A stretch of DNA of 64,000 nucleotides from Thauera butanivorans NBRC 103042 (GTDB lineage: Bacteria; Pseudomonadota; Gammaproteobacteria; Burkholderiales; Rhodocyclaceae). Shown here piece after piece: positions 23,966 through 36,152 of this stretch; position 1 is the first letter of the stretch, and each line of letters starts with the position of its first letter. The stretch is taken from assembly GCF_001591165.1 (NCBI RefSeq), contig NZ_BCUG01000022.1, positions 1 to 64,000 on the forward strand, in the 5' to 3' direction. Made by a program: the position numbers and the translations under genes. The notes beneath the pieces were generated by a model, which saw only the letters and a program-made list of their open reading frames with translations, was not told where the DNA came from and ran no database searches.

Positions 23966-25105
23966 ATGATTCTCGACTACCCGACCCTCAAACTCGTCTG
24001 GTGGCTGCTGGTGGGCGTGCTGCTCGTCGGCTTCGCCATCATGGACGGCCACGACATGGGCGTGGGCACGCTGCTGCCCTTCGTCGGCAAGGACGACACC
24101 GAGCGCCGTGTGGTGATCAACACCGTAGGGCCGCACTGGGACGGCAACCAGGTGTGGTTCATCACTGGCGGCGGGGCGATCTTCGCCGCCTGGCCCATCG
24201 TCTATGCGACCGCCTTCTCCGGCTTCTACTGGGCCATGCTGGCGGTGCTGTGGGCGCTGTTCTTCCGCCCGGTGGGTTTCGACTACCGCAGCAAGATCCA
24301 TCATCCCGTTTGGCGCAGCACCTGGGACTGGGGCCTGTTCGTGGGCGGCTTCGTGCCGCCGCTGATCTTCGGCGTGGCCTTCGGCAACCTGCTGCAAGGC
24401 GTGCCCTTCCATTTCGACGACACCCTGGTGCCGTACTACACCGGCAGCTTCTGGGGCTTGCTCAACCCCTTCGCGCTGCTGTGCGGCGTGGTGTCCAGCG
24501 CCATGATCACGCTGCAGGGCGCGGTGTACCTGATGCACCGTACCGAGGGCGAGGTGTACGAGCGCACCCGCAAGGCCATGCTGGGCGCCGGCCTGGTGCT
24601 GCTGGCCGGCTTCACCGCGGCGGGCATCTGGGTGCAGGCGATTCCGGGCTACGTCATCGCCAGTGCGATCGACCCCTCTGCCCTGCCCAACCCGCAGGCC
24701 AAGGAAGTAGTGCGCGAGGCCGGCGCGTGGATGGCCAACTACCGCGCCATGCCGGCCACGCTGCTGGTGCCGGCGCTGGCCTACCTGGGCGTGGCCGCGG
24801 CGCTGTGGCTGGCCTGGCGCGGGCGCACGCTGGCGGCCTTCGTGGCCTCGTCGCTGGGCATCGTCGGCGTGATCGGCACCGCCGGGGTATCGATGTTCCC
24901 CTTCGTGATGCCTTCGATCAGCGCGCCGGACGCCAGCCTCACGGTGTGGGACGCGGTCTCCAGCCACCTCACGCTGACCATCATGTTCTGGGCCACGCTG
25001 ATCTTCATGCCCCTCATCGTCGCCTACACCAGTTGGGCCTACAAGGTGATGGCCGGCAAGGTCACCGCCGCCTACGTGCGCGAAAACGAACATTCGGCCT
25101 ACTGA
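23966..25105 (+). CDS. cydB: CydB, cytochrome bd ubiquinol oxidase subunit II
   Basis: A 379-aa, eight-helix subunit. It begins MILDYPTLKLVWWLLVGVLL and holds the conserved FAIMDGHDMGVG motif (about residues 23-34), whose acidic residues line the proton path, and GPHWDGNQVWFITGGG. Follows cydA by 15 bp with AAGGAAACC as ribosome binding site. Structural partner of CydA. Confidence 0.97.
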   Translation: MILDYPTLKLVWWLLVGVLLVGFAIMDGHDMGVGTLLPFVGKDDTERRVVINTVGPHWDGNQVWFITGGGAIFAAWPIVYATAFSGFYWAMLAVLWALFFRPVGFDYRSKIHHPVWRSTWDWGLFVGGFVPPLIFGVAFGNLLQGVPFHFDDTLVPYYTGSFWGLLNPFALLCGVVSSAMITLQGAVYLMHRTEGEVYERTRKAMLGAGLVLLAGFTAAGIWVQAIPGYVIASAIDPSALPNPQAKEVVREAGAWMANYRAMPATLLVPALAYLGVAAALWLAWRGRTLAAFVASSLGIVGVIGTAGVSMFPFVMPSISAPDASLTVWDAVSSHLTLTIMFWATLIFMPLIVAYTSWAYKVMAGKVTAAYVRENEHSAY

Positions 25106-25122
25106 AAAAAGGAGAACCGTTC

Positions 25123-25254
25123 ATGTGGTACTTCGCCTGGATGCTGGGCATCGGCTTCGCCGTGCTGCTGGCGATTCTGAACGTGTTGTGGATGGAGAAC
25201 GAAGATGGACGCCGGAACAGCCTGCAGACACAACGCGGCGGCGACGATGCCTGA
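25123..25254 (+). CDS. cydX: CydX, single-helix subunit of cytochrome bd
   Basis: A 43-aa protein beginning MWYFAWMLGIGFAVLLAILN with the family motif W-Y-F-x-W-x-L-G and the short E-N tail after the helix. The ATG follows AAAAAAGGAGAACC. In E. coli CydX stabilises hemes b595/d. The C-terminal tail (NSLQTQRGG) overlaps the start of the next gene. Confidence 0.92.
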   Translation: MWYFAWMLGIGFAVLLAILNVLWMENEDGRRNSLQTQRGGDDA

Positions 25255-25543
25255 GCAGGTGGCCGCGACGCCGGCGGCGCCTGGCCGCAGCAAGCCGCTC
25301 GCCCTTGCCCTGGCCCTGGCGATCACGCTGGGCATCACCGTCTATCCGCACGCACTCGCCGGCCCCGGCGGCGGCGCCGACCACTGGGCGGCCGTCGCGG
25401 CCTTCTGGGCGATGAGCGCCGGCTACGTCGCCGGCGTCGGCTTCCGGCCGCGCCGGCTGGCTTTCCGCCTGCTGTTCTCCGGCGGCGCCTGCATCGTGGC
25501 GCTCGGGCTGGCCCTTGCGCGCATGGCCTGGCTGTGGCGATAG
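25205..25543 (+). CDS. ybgE: YbgE-type cyd operon membrane protein
   Basis: A 112-aa protein with three predicted membrane helices (LALALALAITLGITVYP; HWAAVAAFWAMSAGYVAGVGF; LFSGGACIVALGLAL), matching the size and topology of YbgE, the usual last gene of cydABX operons. It overlaps cydX by 50 bp from the ATG at 25205, which has GGAG seven bases upstream. An alternative ATG at 25247 gives 98 residues, closer to the E. coli length, and would overlap the cydX stop by eight bases; the start is therefore uncertain. Role unknown. Confidence 0.75.
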   Translation: MDAGTACRHNAAATMPEQVAATPAAPGRSKPLALALALAITLGITVYPHALAGPGGGADHWAAVAAFWAMSAGYVAGVGFRPRRLAFRLLFSGGACIVALGLALARMAWLWR

Positions 25544-25886
25544 CACGGCGTGGGATGCAGGACGATGCATTTCCGCGTGATCGAGGATGCGCGCGCCGCC
25601 GCACATGGTTGCAGGGGCGCATGGTCACCACGGTGGCCGACGAGCGCCGCCACCACGCCCGGGTGGTCGGTGCCTCGCGCGAGTCCTTCGTCACCGATCA
25701 GTCCGACGCCTGACCTTTTGCATCATGCTCGGACGCCAGGAACATGCTGGCGGACCGGACGCTCGAACAACCAGAGGCTGCTGGCACTCAGGGTCGTATC
25801 GGCCACCACGATGGCCGTGGTCGCCGCTGGTCAAGCGCCAGAGCCGCTGCGTCCACAACATGCCATATCCCCGAAAGGATCACGCC
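25544..25886 (+). other. 343-bp gap between the cyd operon and acnA
   Basis: No gene I can support. A short frame from 25621 to the TGA at 25711-25713 reads like the tail of a lost protein ([16 protein letters not shown] and on), but it is too short to name. The acnA ribosome binding site (GAAAGGAT) lies at the right end. Confidence 0.4.
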
Positions 25887-28589
<2,703 letters not shown>

Positions 28590-28700
28590 AGGCCCCGCCG
28601 AGGTGCGGGCCATGCAGGCCGCCATCAGCGGTTCAGGCCGAAGGCCGTGGATGAGGGCTCGAGGACCGGAGCGGTTTCGCCGCGCATGGCTGCACCCGGA

Positions 28701-30812
28701 TCAATAGGCATAGGTCGCCGTCACCCCCAGCGTCCTGCCCGGCGCCACCTGCGCGAAGTTGCCGGTCGCGCCGTAGGAGAAACCGTAGGTGCGGTAGTCC
28801 TCGTCGCTCAGGTTGTGTGCATAGACCGTGAAGTCCCAGTTGCGCACCGGGCTCCAGGCCACGGCTGCATCGACCACGGTGTAGGCATCCTGGCGCAGCG
28901 TGTTGCTGCTGTCGAAGTAGTGCGAACCGGTGCGGCGCACCGACAGCTGAGGCCGCAACAGCTTGTCGCCGATCGTGACCTTGCCCCTGGCCGCCAGGGT
29001 CAGGCCATGGCTGGGCACCATCGGCACGTCGTTGTCCTTGCAGCCGGTGCAGGCGCTGGAGTCCTCGAAGCGGCGGAAGGTGGCATCGTTGACGAAGCCG
29101 CCCGCGCTCAGCGTCCATTGCCGGGTGAGGTCCCATTCGGCGTTGAACTCGATGCCGGCCGAGCGCGTGTCGCCGACGTTGCGCAGTGTCTGGTTGCCCA
29201 TGTCGCCGTCGCCGTAGAGCTGAACGTCCTTGGTGTCCACGCGATACACCGCGACGCTGGCGCGCACCGCATCGCCGGAATAGCGCAGGCCGGCCTCGTA
29301 GCTGATCGAGCGTTCGCGCCCATAGCCGTAGGCGTCATCCACGCTCGACGGCGCGAGGTTGTAGCCAAGCGGCTTGTAACCCTGGGCGACGTTGACGTAG
29401 CCGCGCCACTGCGGCGTGAATTGGTAGCCGGCGGCGACATGGCCGAGCCAGGTGTTCTGGTTCGAAGAAGCCCTGCCCTGGAAGGCGCTGCCCATCATGT
29501 CGCCGCGGAAAGTCGTTTTCGCCTCGTCGCGGGTGAAACGCAGGCCGGTGGTGAGATCGGCCCTGGGCGTCAGATGCCATGTCACGTCGCCGTACGCCGC
29601 CAGCGATTCACTGCGGTTGTCGGACGCGGAGTCCATTATCCGAAAGAGGCCGGGCAGCACCATGTCGAACTGGTAGCCCCGGGACATCTCCACTTCCTGC
29701 CGGTACAGGCCGAACACCGCGTCCCAGGCACGTGAAGGCAAGCCGCCCTGCTCGGCACTGCGCGTCGACAGGCGCACTTCCTGAGTGTTCTGCTTCCAGT
29801 GCTCGGAGAACTGCGGGAAGTAGGCATCGAGCGGGAAGCGGCGGGTGATGTGGACCCGCTGGGTGCTGGCAACGGCGCTCAGCCGCCAGACGTCGAAATC
29901 GTATTGGCCGCTGGCTGCAATACTGTTGGCGCAACGGCGCTGATGATAGTCCTGCCAGGTTTCCGGCAGGTTCGGCAGCACATGGGCGCGGCGGGACGTG
30001 TAGTCGTCGAACAAAGTGTAGACGTCCTGGTCGCCGGTCGCGCAATCACGTCCGGCCGACAGGCCCAGCTCCCAGGGGCTGCCGGTCGGCGCCAGGCGCA
30101 GCTTGACGTTGCCGGCGCGCGAACGCACACCGCCGAGTTCCTCACTGCCGATCACGTCGCTGCGCACGTCGCCGTTGACGTCGTTGGCGAGCAGGGACAC
30201 CGAGCCGTACAGCAGATCCTGGATCAGCGGCCCGGCGCCCTCGGCCTGCAACTGGTAGCCGTCGCGGCTGGACACGCCAGCGCGTGCGACGAACTGCGGC
30301 GTGCCGTCCGGCTTGTGCGAGACGATGTTGAGCACGCCACCCTGCGCGCTCTTGCCGTACAGCGTGCCTTGCGGGCCTTTCAGCAGCTCCACCTGCTGCA
30401 CGCCGAGCAGAGACTGCGCAGCCACGATTGGCAGTTGCGGCACGCCGTCCACGTAGACGGTCAGCGCCGGATTGTAGAAATCCTGGGCCGAGGTGACGCC
30501 GCGAATCGTGATGATCGGGAACAGGAAGGCCGCGCTGTGCGCCATGTACAGCTCGGGGAAGGCCCGGTGCAGCTCCAGCGTCGACGAAATCTGCGCATCG
30601 TCCAGCTCCAGCCGGTCGACGATGCTGGCCGCGCCATTGAGCTGCTCCAGGGTTTCGCCACGCTTGCTGGCGGATACCACCACCGGGGCCAGCGCCTGGG
30701 TCTCGCCCTCCCCCTGCTGCGCATGAACGGTGCCGGTCCAGGCCGCGGCATGGGCGGACGCGAGCGCGAGGCCGAGCAGGCGCAATCTCGATCTGAAAGT
30801 GAAGCGGGTCAT
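28701..30812 (-). CDS. TonB-dependent siderophore receptor (yersiniabactin/pyochelin type)
   Basis: A 703-aa receptor with signal peptide (LLGLALASAHAAAWTGTVHA), TonB-box-like LAPVVVSASKRGETLEQLNG, a plug with PIITIRGVTSAQDFYNPALT and VELLKGPQGTLYGKSAQGGV, and a C-terminal aromatic end (GVTATYAY). The plug resembles FyuA-type receptors. It is the last gene of a minus-strand operon with an MFS permease and two ABC exporter-fold proteins, the gene set of yersiniabactin import (ybtPQX-fyuA). Imports a ferric siderophore; the exact ligand is inference because no synthesis genes are present. Confidence 0.9.
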   Translation of the reverse strand: MTRFTFRSRLRLLGLALASAHAAAWTGTVHAQQGEGETQALAPVVVSASKRGETLEQLNGAASIVDRLELDDAQISSTLELHRAFPELYMAHSAAFLFPIITIRGVTSAQDFYNPALTVYVDGVPQLPIVAAQSLLGVQQVELLKGPQGTLYGKSAQGGVLNIVSHKPDGTPQFVARAGVSSRDGYQLQAEGAGPLIQDLLYGSVSLLANDVNGDVRSDVIGSEELGGVRSRAGNVKLRLAPTGSPWELGLSAGRDCATGDQDVYTLFDDYTSRRAHVLPNLPETWQDYHQRRCANSIAASGQYDFDVWRLSAVASTQRVHITRRFPLDAYFPQFSEHWKQNTQEVRLSTRSAEQGGLPSRAWDAVFGLYRQEVEMSRGYQFDMVLPGLFRIMDSASDNRSESLAAYGDVTWHLTPRADLTTGLRFTRDEAKTTFRGDMMGSAFQGRASSNQNTWLGHVAAGYQFTPQWRGYVNVAQGYKPLGYNLAPSSVDDAYGYGRERSISYEAGLRYSGDAVRASVAVYRVDTKDVQLYGDGDMGNQTLRNVGDTRSAGIEFNAEWDLTRQWTLSAGGFVNDATFRRFEDSSACTGCKDNDVPMVPSHGLTLAARGKVTIGDKLLRPQLSVRRTGSHYFDSSNTLRQDAYTVVDAAVAWSPVRNWDFTVYAHNLSDEDYRTYGFSYGATGNFAQVAPGRTLGVTATYAY

Positions 30813-30848
30813 GGTTCCATCTCCTGCCAGTTGAAATTCCGTAGCGGT

Positions 30849-32636
30849 TCAGCGTCCGGCGTGCCAGTTCTTCGCGCTCTGCTGCGCCTGCCACATGCGG
30901 GCGTAGCGACCGTTGTCGGCGAGCAGCTCGCCGTGACGGCCCGCCTCGACCACCCGCCCACCGTCGATCACCAGAATCTGGTCGGCGGCGGCGATGGTCG
31001 ACAGGCGGTGGGCGACGACGATCACCGTGCGGTCGCGCACCAGGGCGTCGATCGCACCTTGCACGGCGACTTCGCTCTCGGTGTCGAGTGCCGCGGTGGG
31101 CTCGTCGAGGATGACGATCGGTGCGTCCTTGAGCATCGCCCGGGCAATGCTGATGCGCTGGCGCTCGCCGCCCGACAGCCGGCCGCCGATGTCGCCGACG
31201 CGGGTCGCGTAGCCTTCGGGCAGGCGGCTGATGAAGTCGTGGCAATGGGCTGCGCGGGCGGCAGCCCCCACTTCCTCGTCGCTTGCCTCGGGCCGGGCCA
31301 TGCGGATGTTGGCCAGGATGGTGTCGTCGAACAGGTACACATCCTGGAACACCACCGAGATCAGCGCGTTGAGCCGTTCGGGTTCGATGGCGCGCACGTC
31401 CACGCCGCCGATGGTGATGCGTCCGGCCTGCGGATCGGCATGGCGCATCAGCAAGCGCGTCAGCGTGGTCTTGCCCGAGCCCGAGGGGCCCACCAGCGCA
31501 GTCAGGCTGCAGGCGGGCAGCCGGGCATCCAGCGCCTGCAGCGTCGGCTTGCTCGCCTGGGCATGGCTGAAGCTCACGCCTTCGAAAACCACCTCGAAGG
31601 ATTGCGGCACTTGCGCCGGCAGGATTTGCGGCAGCGGCTCGATGCGCAGCATCGCATTGATCTTGTCCAGCGCCGCCTCGATCAGGTCGATGACCTTGGC
31701 GTACAGCACGAAGGTCGCCAGCGGCTCGCCGAAGCGCACCACGATCACCATCAGCGCCGCCAGGATCGCGACGTCGAGCGTGCCTTGCGTGACCAGCCAG
31801 GCGCCGGTGAAGACCACCAGCAGCACCGCCATTTCCATCACCGTGGCCAGGATCAGGTTGGGCTTGGCGCCTTTCTGCTGGCCGACGGTCTGGATGGTCT
31901 CCAGGTGCTTGAAGCTCGCCTGCAGCCTTTCCGCCTGGATGCCGGCGCAGCAGGCCGCGCGCAGCACCGGCAGCCCCTGCACGTACTCCAGGATGTCGGC
32001 GCTGGTGCGCTGCTGGGCGTCGGCCAGCATGCGCATGCCGCGGCCGAAAGCAGGCCGGCGCCAGCGGTAGAGCGGGATCAGCAGCGGGAACACCAGCAGC
32101 AGGATCAGTCCCATGCGCCAGTCGAAGCACAGCGCCGCCAGCGCCACCACCACCGGGGTGATCAGCGCATGCGCCATCATGTTGGCGATGGTCAGCAAAT
32201 AGCTCAGGTTCTCATCGACGCTGCCCAGCAGCGTGGCATTGACCTCGCCGGCGCGCTTGTCCTGAACCTGTTCCAGCGGGATGCGGCGCAACTGCTCGCC
32301 CAGCTCGGTGCGCAGCTCGTGCGTGTTGTCCACCATGTCGCCGCGGTAGTCGAAGCCCTGCGCCCGCCAGCACAGCAACATGCTGGCCAGCATCAGCCCG
32401 GTCATGAGCAGCAGCCAGGGCAAGGCTGCCTGCCAATCGGCAGAGGGATGATGGGCGGTGGGAATCAGCGCCTGGAACAGCGGTATCAGGCAGGCCAGCG
32501 CCAGGCCCTGCAAGGCGGCGGAAATGCCGAGGCCGATCAGGCTGGCCCGCAGGCGCGGTGCGCGGCTGCGGGCACTCGCCATCAACTGGCGCCAGGTCTC
32601 GCGCAAGGGCGTGATCTGCGGCCGCGTGGCGCTCAT
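30849..32636 (-). CDS. ABC transporter, fused membrane/ATPase half (YbtQ/IrtB-like siderophore importer)
   Basis: A 595-aa type IV exporter-fold half transporter. Six helices occupy residues 1-320; the ATPase domain has Walker A GPSGSGKTT, signature LSGGERQ and Walker B IVILDEPTAALD, all intact. The start at 32636 forms an ATGA overlap with the preceding ABC gene, so the two are made together and likely heterodimerise. Despite the exporter fold, YbtPQ and IrtAB import ferric siderophores; the neighbouring receptor and MFS gene support import here. Confidence 0.88.
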   Translation of the reverse strand: MSATRPQITPLRETWRQLMASARSRAPRLRASLIGLGISAALQGLALACLIPLFQALIPTAHHPSADWQAALPWLLLMTGLMLASMLLCWRAQGFDYRGDMVDNTHELRTELGEQLRRIPLEQVQDKRAGEVNATLLGSVDENLSYLLTIANMMAHALITPVVVALAALCFDWRMGLILLLVFPLLIPLYRWRRPAFGRGMRMLADAQQRTSADILEYVQGLPVLRAACCAGIQAERLQASFKHLETIQTVGQQKGAKPNLILATVMEMAVLLVVFTGAWLVTQGTLDVAILAALMVIVVRFGEPLATFVLYAKVIDLIEAALDKINAMLRIEPLPQILPAQVPQSFEVVFEGVSFSHAQASKPTLQALDARLPACSLTALVGPSGSGKTTLTRLLMRHADPQAGRITIGGVDVRAIEPERLNALISVVFQDVYLFDDTILANIRMARPEASDEEVGAAARAAHCHDFISRLPEGYATRVGDIGGRLSGGERQRISIARAMLKDAPIVILDEPTAALDTESEVAVQGAIDALVRDRTVIVVAHRLSTIAAADQILVIDGGRVVEAGRHGELLADNGRYARMWQAQQSAKNWHAGR

Positions 32637-34402
32637 GCCTGTGCTCCCCGCAGCGCCCAGCCTTGCGCCTGCTCGTAATTCGACCACAGCCGTTCGTACA
32701 CACCGCGCTCGGCAAGCAATGCCTCATGTCGCCCGCGCTCGACCAGCCGGCCCTGATCGAACACCAGGATCTGGTCCGCATCGCGGATCGTCGACAGCCG
32801 GTGCGCCACCATCAGCACCGTCTTGCCCCGCATCAGGTTGGCCAGCGCGGCCACCAGCGCCGCCTCGTTCTCGGGGTCGGCAAAGGCCGTGGCCTCGTCC
32901 AGCACCAGGATCGGCCGGCTCTGCAGGATGGCGCGGGCGATGGTGATGCGCTGGCGCTGCCCGCCGGACAGGAACACCCCGCGCTCGCCAGCGGGCGTGT
33001 CATAGCCCTGCGGCAAGGCCGTGATGAACTCGTGCGCCTGGGCAGCGCGGGCGGCGGCGATCACCTCGTCCATCGTCGCGCCAGCCAGCCCCAGGCGAAT
33101 GTTGTTGGCGATGGTGTCGGCAAACAGGAAAGTGTCCTGGAACACGAAAGCCACCTGCTGCATCAGCGCCGCCGGCTGCAGCTCGCGCACATCCACGCCG
33201 CCAACCTGGATACAACCCGCGCTCACGTCCCAGAAACGCGGAATCAGCCGTGCCACCGTGGTCTTGCCGGCGCCCGATGGCCCCACCAGCGCGGTGATGC
33301 TGCCGGGTGGCGCCTCGAAGCTCACGCCCTGCAGCACCAGCGGGCCATCGGCCGTGTAGCGGAAGTCCACCTGCTCGAAACGGACGCTGGCGCCGCGCGG
33401 CATCTTCGTCGGTATCGCGGCCGGCACCGGCAATACGGGTTCGGCCAGCACTTCATGGATGCGATGGATGCTCATCTGCGTCTTGCCCACCAGATGCCGC
33501 AGCGACACCATCGGCAGCAGCGACTCGGCCATGCCGGTGCCGGCCAGCAGCACCGCCAGCCAGGTGGCGGCGTCCAGCGCGTCGCGGCTCGTCAGCCAGG
33601 CGCCCAGCCATACCAGCACCACCAGCGTCGGCAGGGGACTGAGGATGATCTGCGACAGGCGCGACGACGTACCGGACATCCGGTACCAGGACTTCACCAC
33701 GTCGCGGTAGGTTTCCAGCGCCCGCTGGTAGCGGCCGAACGTCGCCGTGCCAGTATCGAAGGTCCGCACCACCGGCATCGCCTGCACGTATTCCACCACC
33801 GCCTTGCCGACGTTCTCGCCCGCCTCGTTGTAGCGGCGCATCATGTCGGCGCTGCCGCGCAAGGCCAGCGAAACCACCGCCACGCCGAGGCCCAGCACGG
33901 CCGTCGCCGCCAGCGCCAGCCACCAGTCCAGCCACAGCAGCAGGGCGAAAGTCAGCAGCGGCGACACGTAGGCACGGGCATACAGCGGCGTGCTGTCGGC
34001 AACGAAGACGTGCAAGGCCTTGACGTCTTCCATCATCACCTTGGCGAGCGCGCCCGAACCCGTCTGCTGGACGTAGCCCAGCGGCAGGTGCGCCAGATGC
34101 TCCGACAGCCGGCTGCGCAGCAAGGTCTCCAGATGGAAAGCCGCATGGTGCGAACGGTTGAAGGCCGTCAGCCGCAGCACGAAAGCCAGTGCCGTCAGCC
34201 CCGCCGCCAGCAGCAACGGCTGCCATGGCCACGACACTGACGACTGCAACAGCGCGTGCACCGACCAGGCCAGCGCGCACAGCGCCCCCAGCGCCGCCGC
34301 AGCGCTCAGGCCGGACAAGGCCATCGCGAAACGGATGCGGCCCTGCACCGGCTGCATCACGGCCCAGGCTGAGGGCACGGGCTGGGCGGCACTAGCGGGC
34401 AT
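32633..34402 (-). CDS. ABC transporter, fused membrane/ATPase half (YbtP/IrtA-like siderophore importer)
   Basis: A 589-aa half transporter paired with the next gene. Membrane domain covers residues 20-310; the ATPase has Walker A GPSGAGKTT, signature LSGGQRQ and a Walker B region reading ILVLDEATAFAD. The ATG at 34402 overlaps the MFS stop by 11 bases; a TTG at 34408 is also in frame. No N-terminal siderophore-interacting (flavin) domain is fused, unlike mycobacterial IrtA. Together with its partner it should take the ferric siderophore across the inner membrane. Confidence 0.88.
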   Translation of the reverse strand: MPASAAQPVPSAWAVMQPVQGRIRFAMALSGLSAAAALGALCALAWSVHALLQSSVSWPWQPLLLAAGLTALAFVLRLTAFNRSHHAAFHLETLLRSRLSEHLAHLPLGYVQQTGSGALAKVMMEDVKALHVFVADSTPLYARAYVSPLLTFALLLWLDWWLALAATAVLGLGVAVVSLALRGSADMMRRYNEAGENVGKAVVEYVQAMPVVRTFDTGTATFGRYQRALETYRDVVKSWYRMSGTSSRLSQIILSPLPTLVVLVWLGAWLTSRDALDAATWLAVLLAGTGMAESLLPMVSLRHLVGKTQMSIHRIHEVLAEPVLPVPAAIPTKMPRGASVRFEQVDFRYTADGPLVLQGVSFEAPPGSITALVGPSGAGKTTVARLIPRFWDVSAGCIQVGGVDVRELQPAALMQQVAFVFQDTFLFADTIANNIRLGLAGATMDEVIAAARAAQAHEFITALPQGYDTPAGERGVFLSGGQRQRITIARAILQSRPILVLDEATAFADPENEAALVAALANLMRGKTVLMVAHRLSTIRDADQILVFDQGRLVERGRHEALLAERGVYERLWSNYEQAQGWALRGAQA

Positions 34403-35675
34403 GCGCAACCTCGGCTACGGCCAGGCCGTTCCCCTTTCGGGACCGGCACCACACCACCAGCGCAGCGATCGCCGTCGACACCGCCGCCAGGCCGAAGCAG
34501 ACGTGGTAGCCCAGGTGCTGGGACAGCCAGCCGCCCACGATGCCGCCGGCCACCGCCAGCAGCGCATCGGCACTCTGGAAGATCGCGAAATCCACGCCGG
34601 CCTGCAGCGGCGAAGTCATCCCCATCAGCGCCGAATACAGCGCCACCCACAGGCAGCCCATCACGCCAAAGAGCAGGCCCAGCAGCACGACAAACGTGCT
34701 CAACCCGGTCGACGACTCCGGCAATGCAGCCCTCGTCAACGCCAGGAAAACGCAAGCCTTCAGCGCCACCGCGATCGATACCGCACGCCAACCCGGCGCA
34801 AGGCGCACCAGCAAACCACCCAGCACGGCACCGCTCAGGCCGGCACCGATATGAAGAGAACCGAACAGCCAGCCAAGCTGCTCCATGTCCATGCCTCGAT
34901 CCAGCATGAACGGCCCGAACATGCCCAACGTCAGCCGCACGCCGATACTCGACAACAGCAGCATCAACAGGCCGACGCGCACTTCCGGGCGGCGCAAGGC
35001 GTGCATCAGACTCGGACGGTGCTCGATGGCCAACTTCCGGTCACGCTCCGGCTCGCGCACCAGCAACATCGGTACGGTCAGCACGAGGATCACGGAACCC
35101 GCCGCAAGCAATGCCCAAGGCCAGCCGTATTGGCCCGCGACCAGCAGAAACCCGCCCGCACCCAGCATCGCGCCGACATAGTTGCCACCGACCTGGGCGA
35201 CGTTGCCCCAGCCGCGCCCGCTCTCGGAGAGTTGATCCACCACGAAGCCGTCGCAGGCGATGTCCGCCGTGGCTGCGACCAAGGCAGCGAGCGCCAACCC
35301 CGCCAGAATCCAGCTTGCATGCCCGCCCAAGGACAAGCGCCCGAGCAGGCTGGCAAGGCCAAGCCCGACCAGCAGCAGCAGCATCGTCCACTGCCCCGCC
35401 AGCACCAGCAGGCGCGAGCGGCGCTCGACGCGGCCTGCGGGCAGGCGCCAGCGCTCCACGATCGGCGCCCACAGGAAGCGAATGCCCCAAGGAGCCCACA
35501 GCAGCGCACTCAAGCCCGCCACCTGCAAGGGCGCGCCTTCATTGCGCAGCAGCGTCGGCAACGCCTGGGTGATCAACGCGGTGACGATGGTCTGGGTGAT
35601 GTAGACACCGGCAACCGCGGCGAGCAGTTGCCATGACTTCAAGGTCGGGACACGGTGGGACACCACAGGGGACAT
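34392..35675 (-). CDS. MFS permease, RhtX/FptX/YbtX siderophore family
   Basis: A 427-aa twelve-helix major facilitator. Motifs LWAPWGIRFLWAPIVERW and ATADIACDGFVVDQLSE match the RhtX/FptX (rhizobactin/pyochelin) importer group rather than drug efflux MFS. Start at 35675 (MSPVVSHRVPTLKSWQLLAA) is chosen because upstream residues are not family-like. First gene of the operon, divergent from the AraC-type regulator. FptX alone can import ferri-pyochelin, so this locus may hold two redundant inner-membrane routes. Confidence 0.88.
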   Translation of the reverse strand: MSPVVSHRVPTLKSWQLLAAVAGVYITQTIVTALITQALPTLLRNEGAPLQVAGLSALLWAPWGIRFLWAPIVERWRLPAGRVERRSRLLVLAGQWTMLLLLVGLGLASLLGRLSLGGHASWILAGLALAALVAATADIACDGFVVDQLSESGRGWGNVAQVGGNYVGAMLGAGGFLLVAGQYGWPWALLAAGSVILVLTVPMLLVREPERDRKLAIEHRPSLMHALRRPEVRVGLLMLLLSSIGVRLTLGMFGPFMLDRGMDMEQLGWLFGSLHIGAGLSGAVLGGLLVRLAPGWRAVSIAVALKACVFLALTRAALPESSTGLSTFVVLLGLLFGVMGCLWVALYSALMGMTSPLQAGVDFAIFQSADALLAVAGGIVGGWLSQHLGYHVCFGLAAVSTAIAALVVWCRSRKGNGLAVAEVAHAR

Positions 35676-35853
35676 CTGTCTGACGGCTCCATGCAAACCA
35701 GAAAGTAGAAAGCCGACGCTTGTGCTGTCATCGGCAGAAGAAGCAAGCTCGTCAGGCACAAAATCCACCCCGAGCGCCACGCGTAGGCGTGCAAATCAGC
35801 CCATGCCGCTCGGGCTGAACACGCCTGCGTGCAGACACCGCATCACCACAATA

Positions 35854-35869
35854 CGGATGGGAATCATTT
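35854..35869 (+). promoter_or_regulatory. Fur-like box, copy 1
   Basis: CGGATGGGAATCATTT contains AATCATT, the conserved right half of a Fur box; the 19-bp window around it agrees with the consensus at about 11 positions. Probably acts on the MFS operon. Confidence 0.5.
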
Positions 35870-36025
35870 ACCACCCTGGGCGCACGAAGGGGTCACAACA
35901 CGCAGGCAGCGATCATTGCCGGAATGCGTGCGCCATTCCACCGCATTACGGCCAGAATTCGCGTTTCACGGAATATTTTTGCTGCCCGGATGGCCTCTAC
36001 TGCCCGGGCTTCCTGTTATAAAATG

Positions 36026-36041
36026 CGGATGGGAATCATTT
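36026..36041 (+). promoter_or_regulatory. Fur-like box, copy 2, next to a -10-like TATAAA
   Basis: Same 16 bases as copy 1; the surrounding 19-bp window agrees with the Fur consensus at about 13 positions. TATAAA lies just upstream (36017-36022), so repression of the AraC-type gene by iron-loaded Fur is plausible. Confidence 0.55.
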
Positions 36042-36152
36042 TCGACGCCATGACGAACGAGGAGACACATCGCCAAGTCGGCGGTCATCGCTGGCATGGG
36101 GGCTGTTTGCTGCCGGATTACGGCCAGAACCTGTCTTTTCGAGGAACTTTTG

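Larger units (their letters stand above)
35854..36147. repeat. Diverged tandem duplication (172-bp period) in the siderophore control region
   Basis: Two landmarks recur at exactly 172 bp: CGGATGGGAATCATTT (35854 and 36026) and ATTACGGCCAGAA (35945 and 36117), the latter followed in both copies by a similar GTTT/GTCTTTTCG-GAA-TTTTG stretch. The 80 bp between landmarks are poorly conserved. The second copy runs up to the AraC gene start. It is the shared control region of the divergent MFS-ABC-receptor operon and the regulator. Confidence 0.75.

Noticed and set aside
25621..25713. Short frame before acnA as a real gene
   Set aside because: Only about 30 codons, no ribosome binding site and no recognisable family; treated as possible debris.
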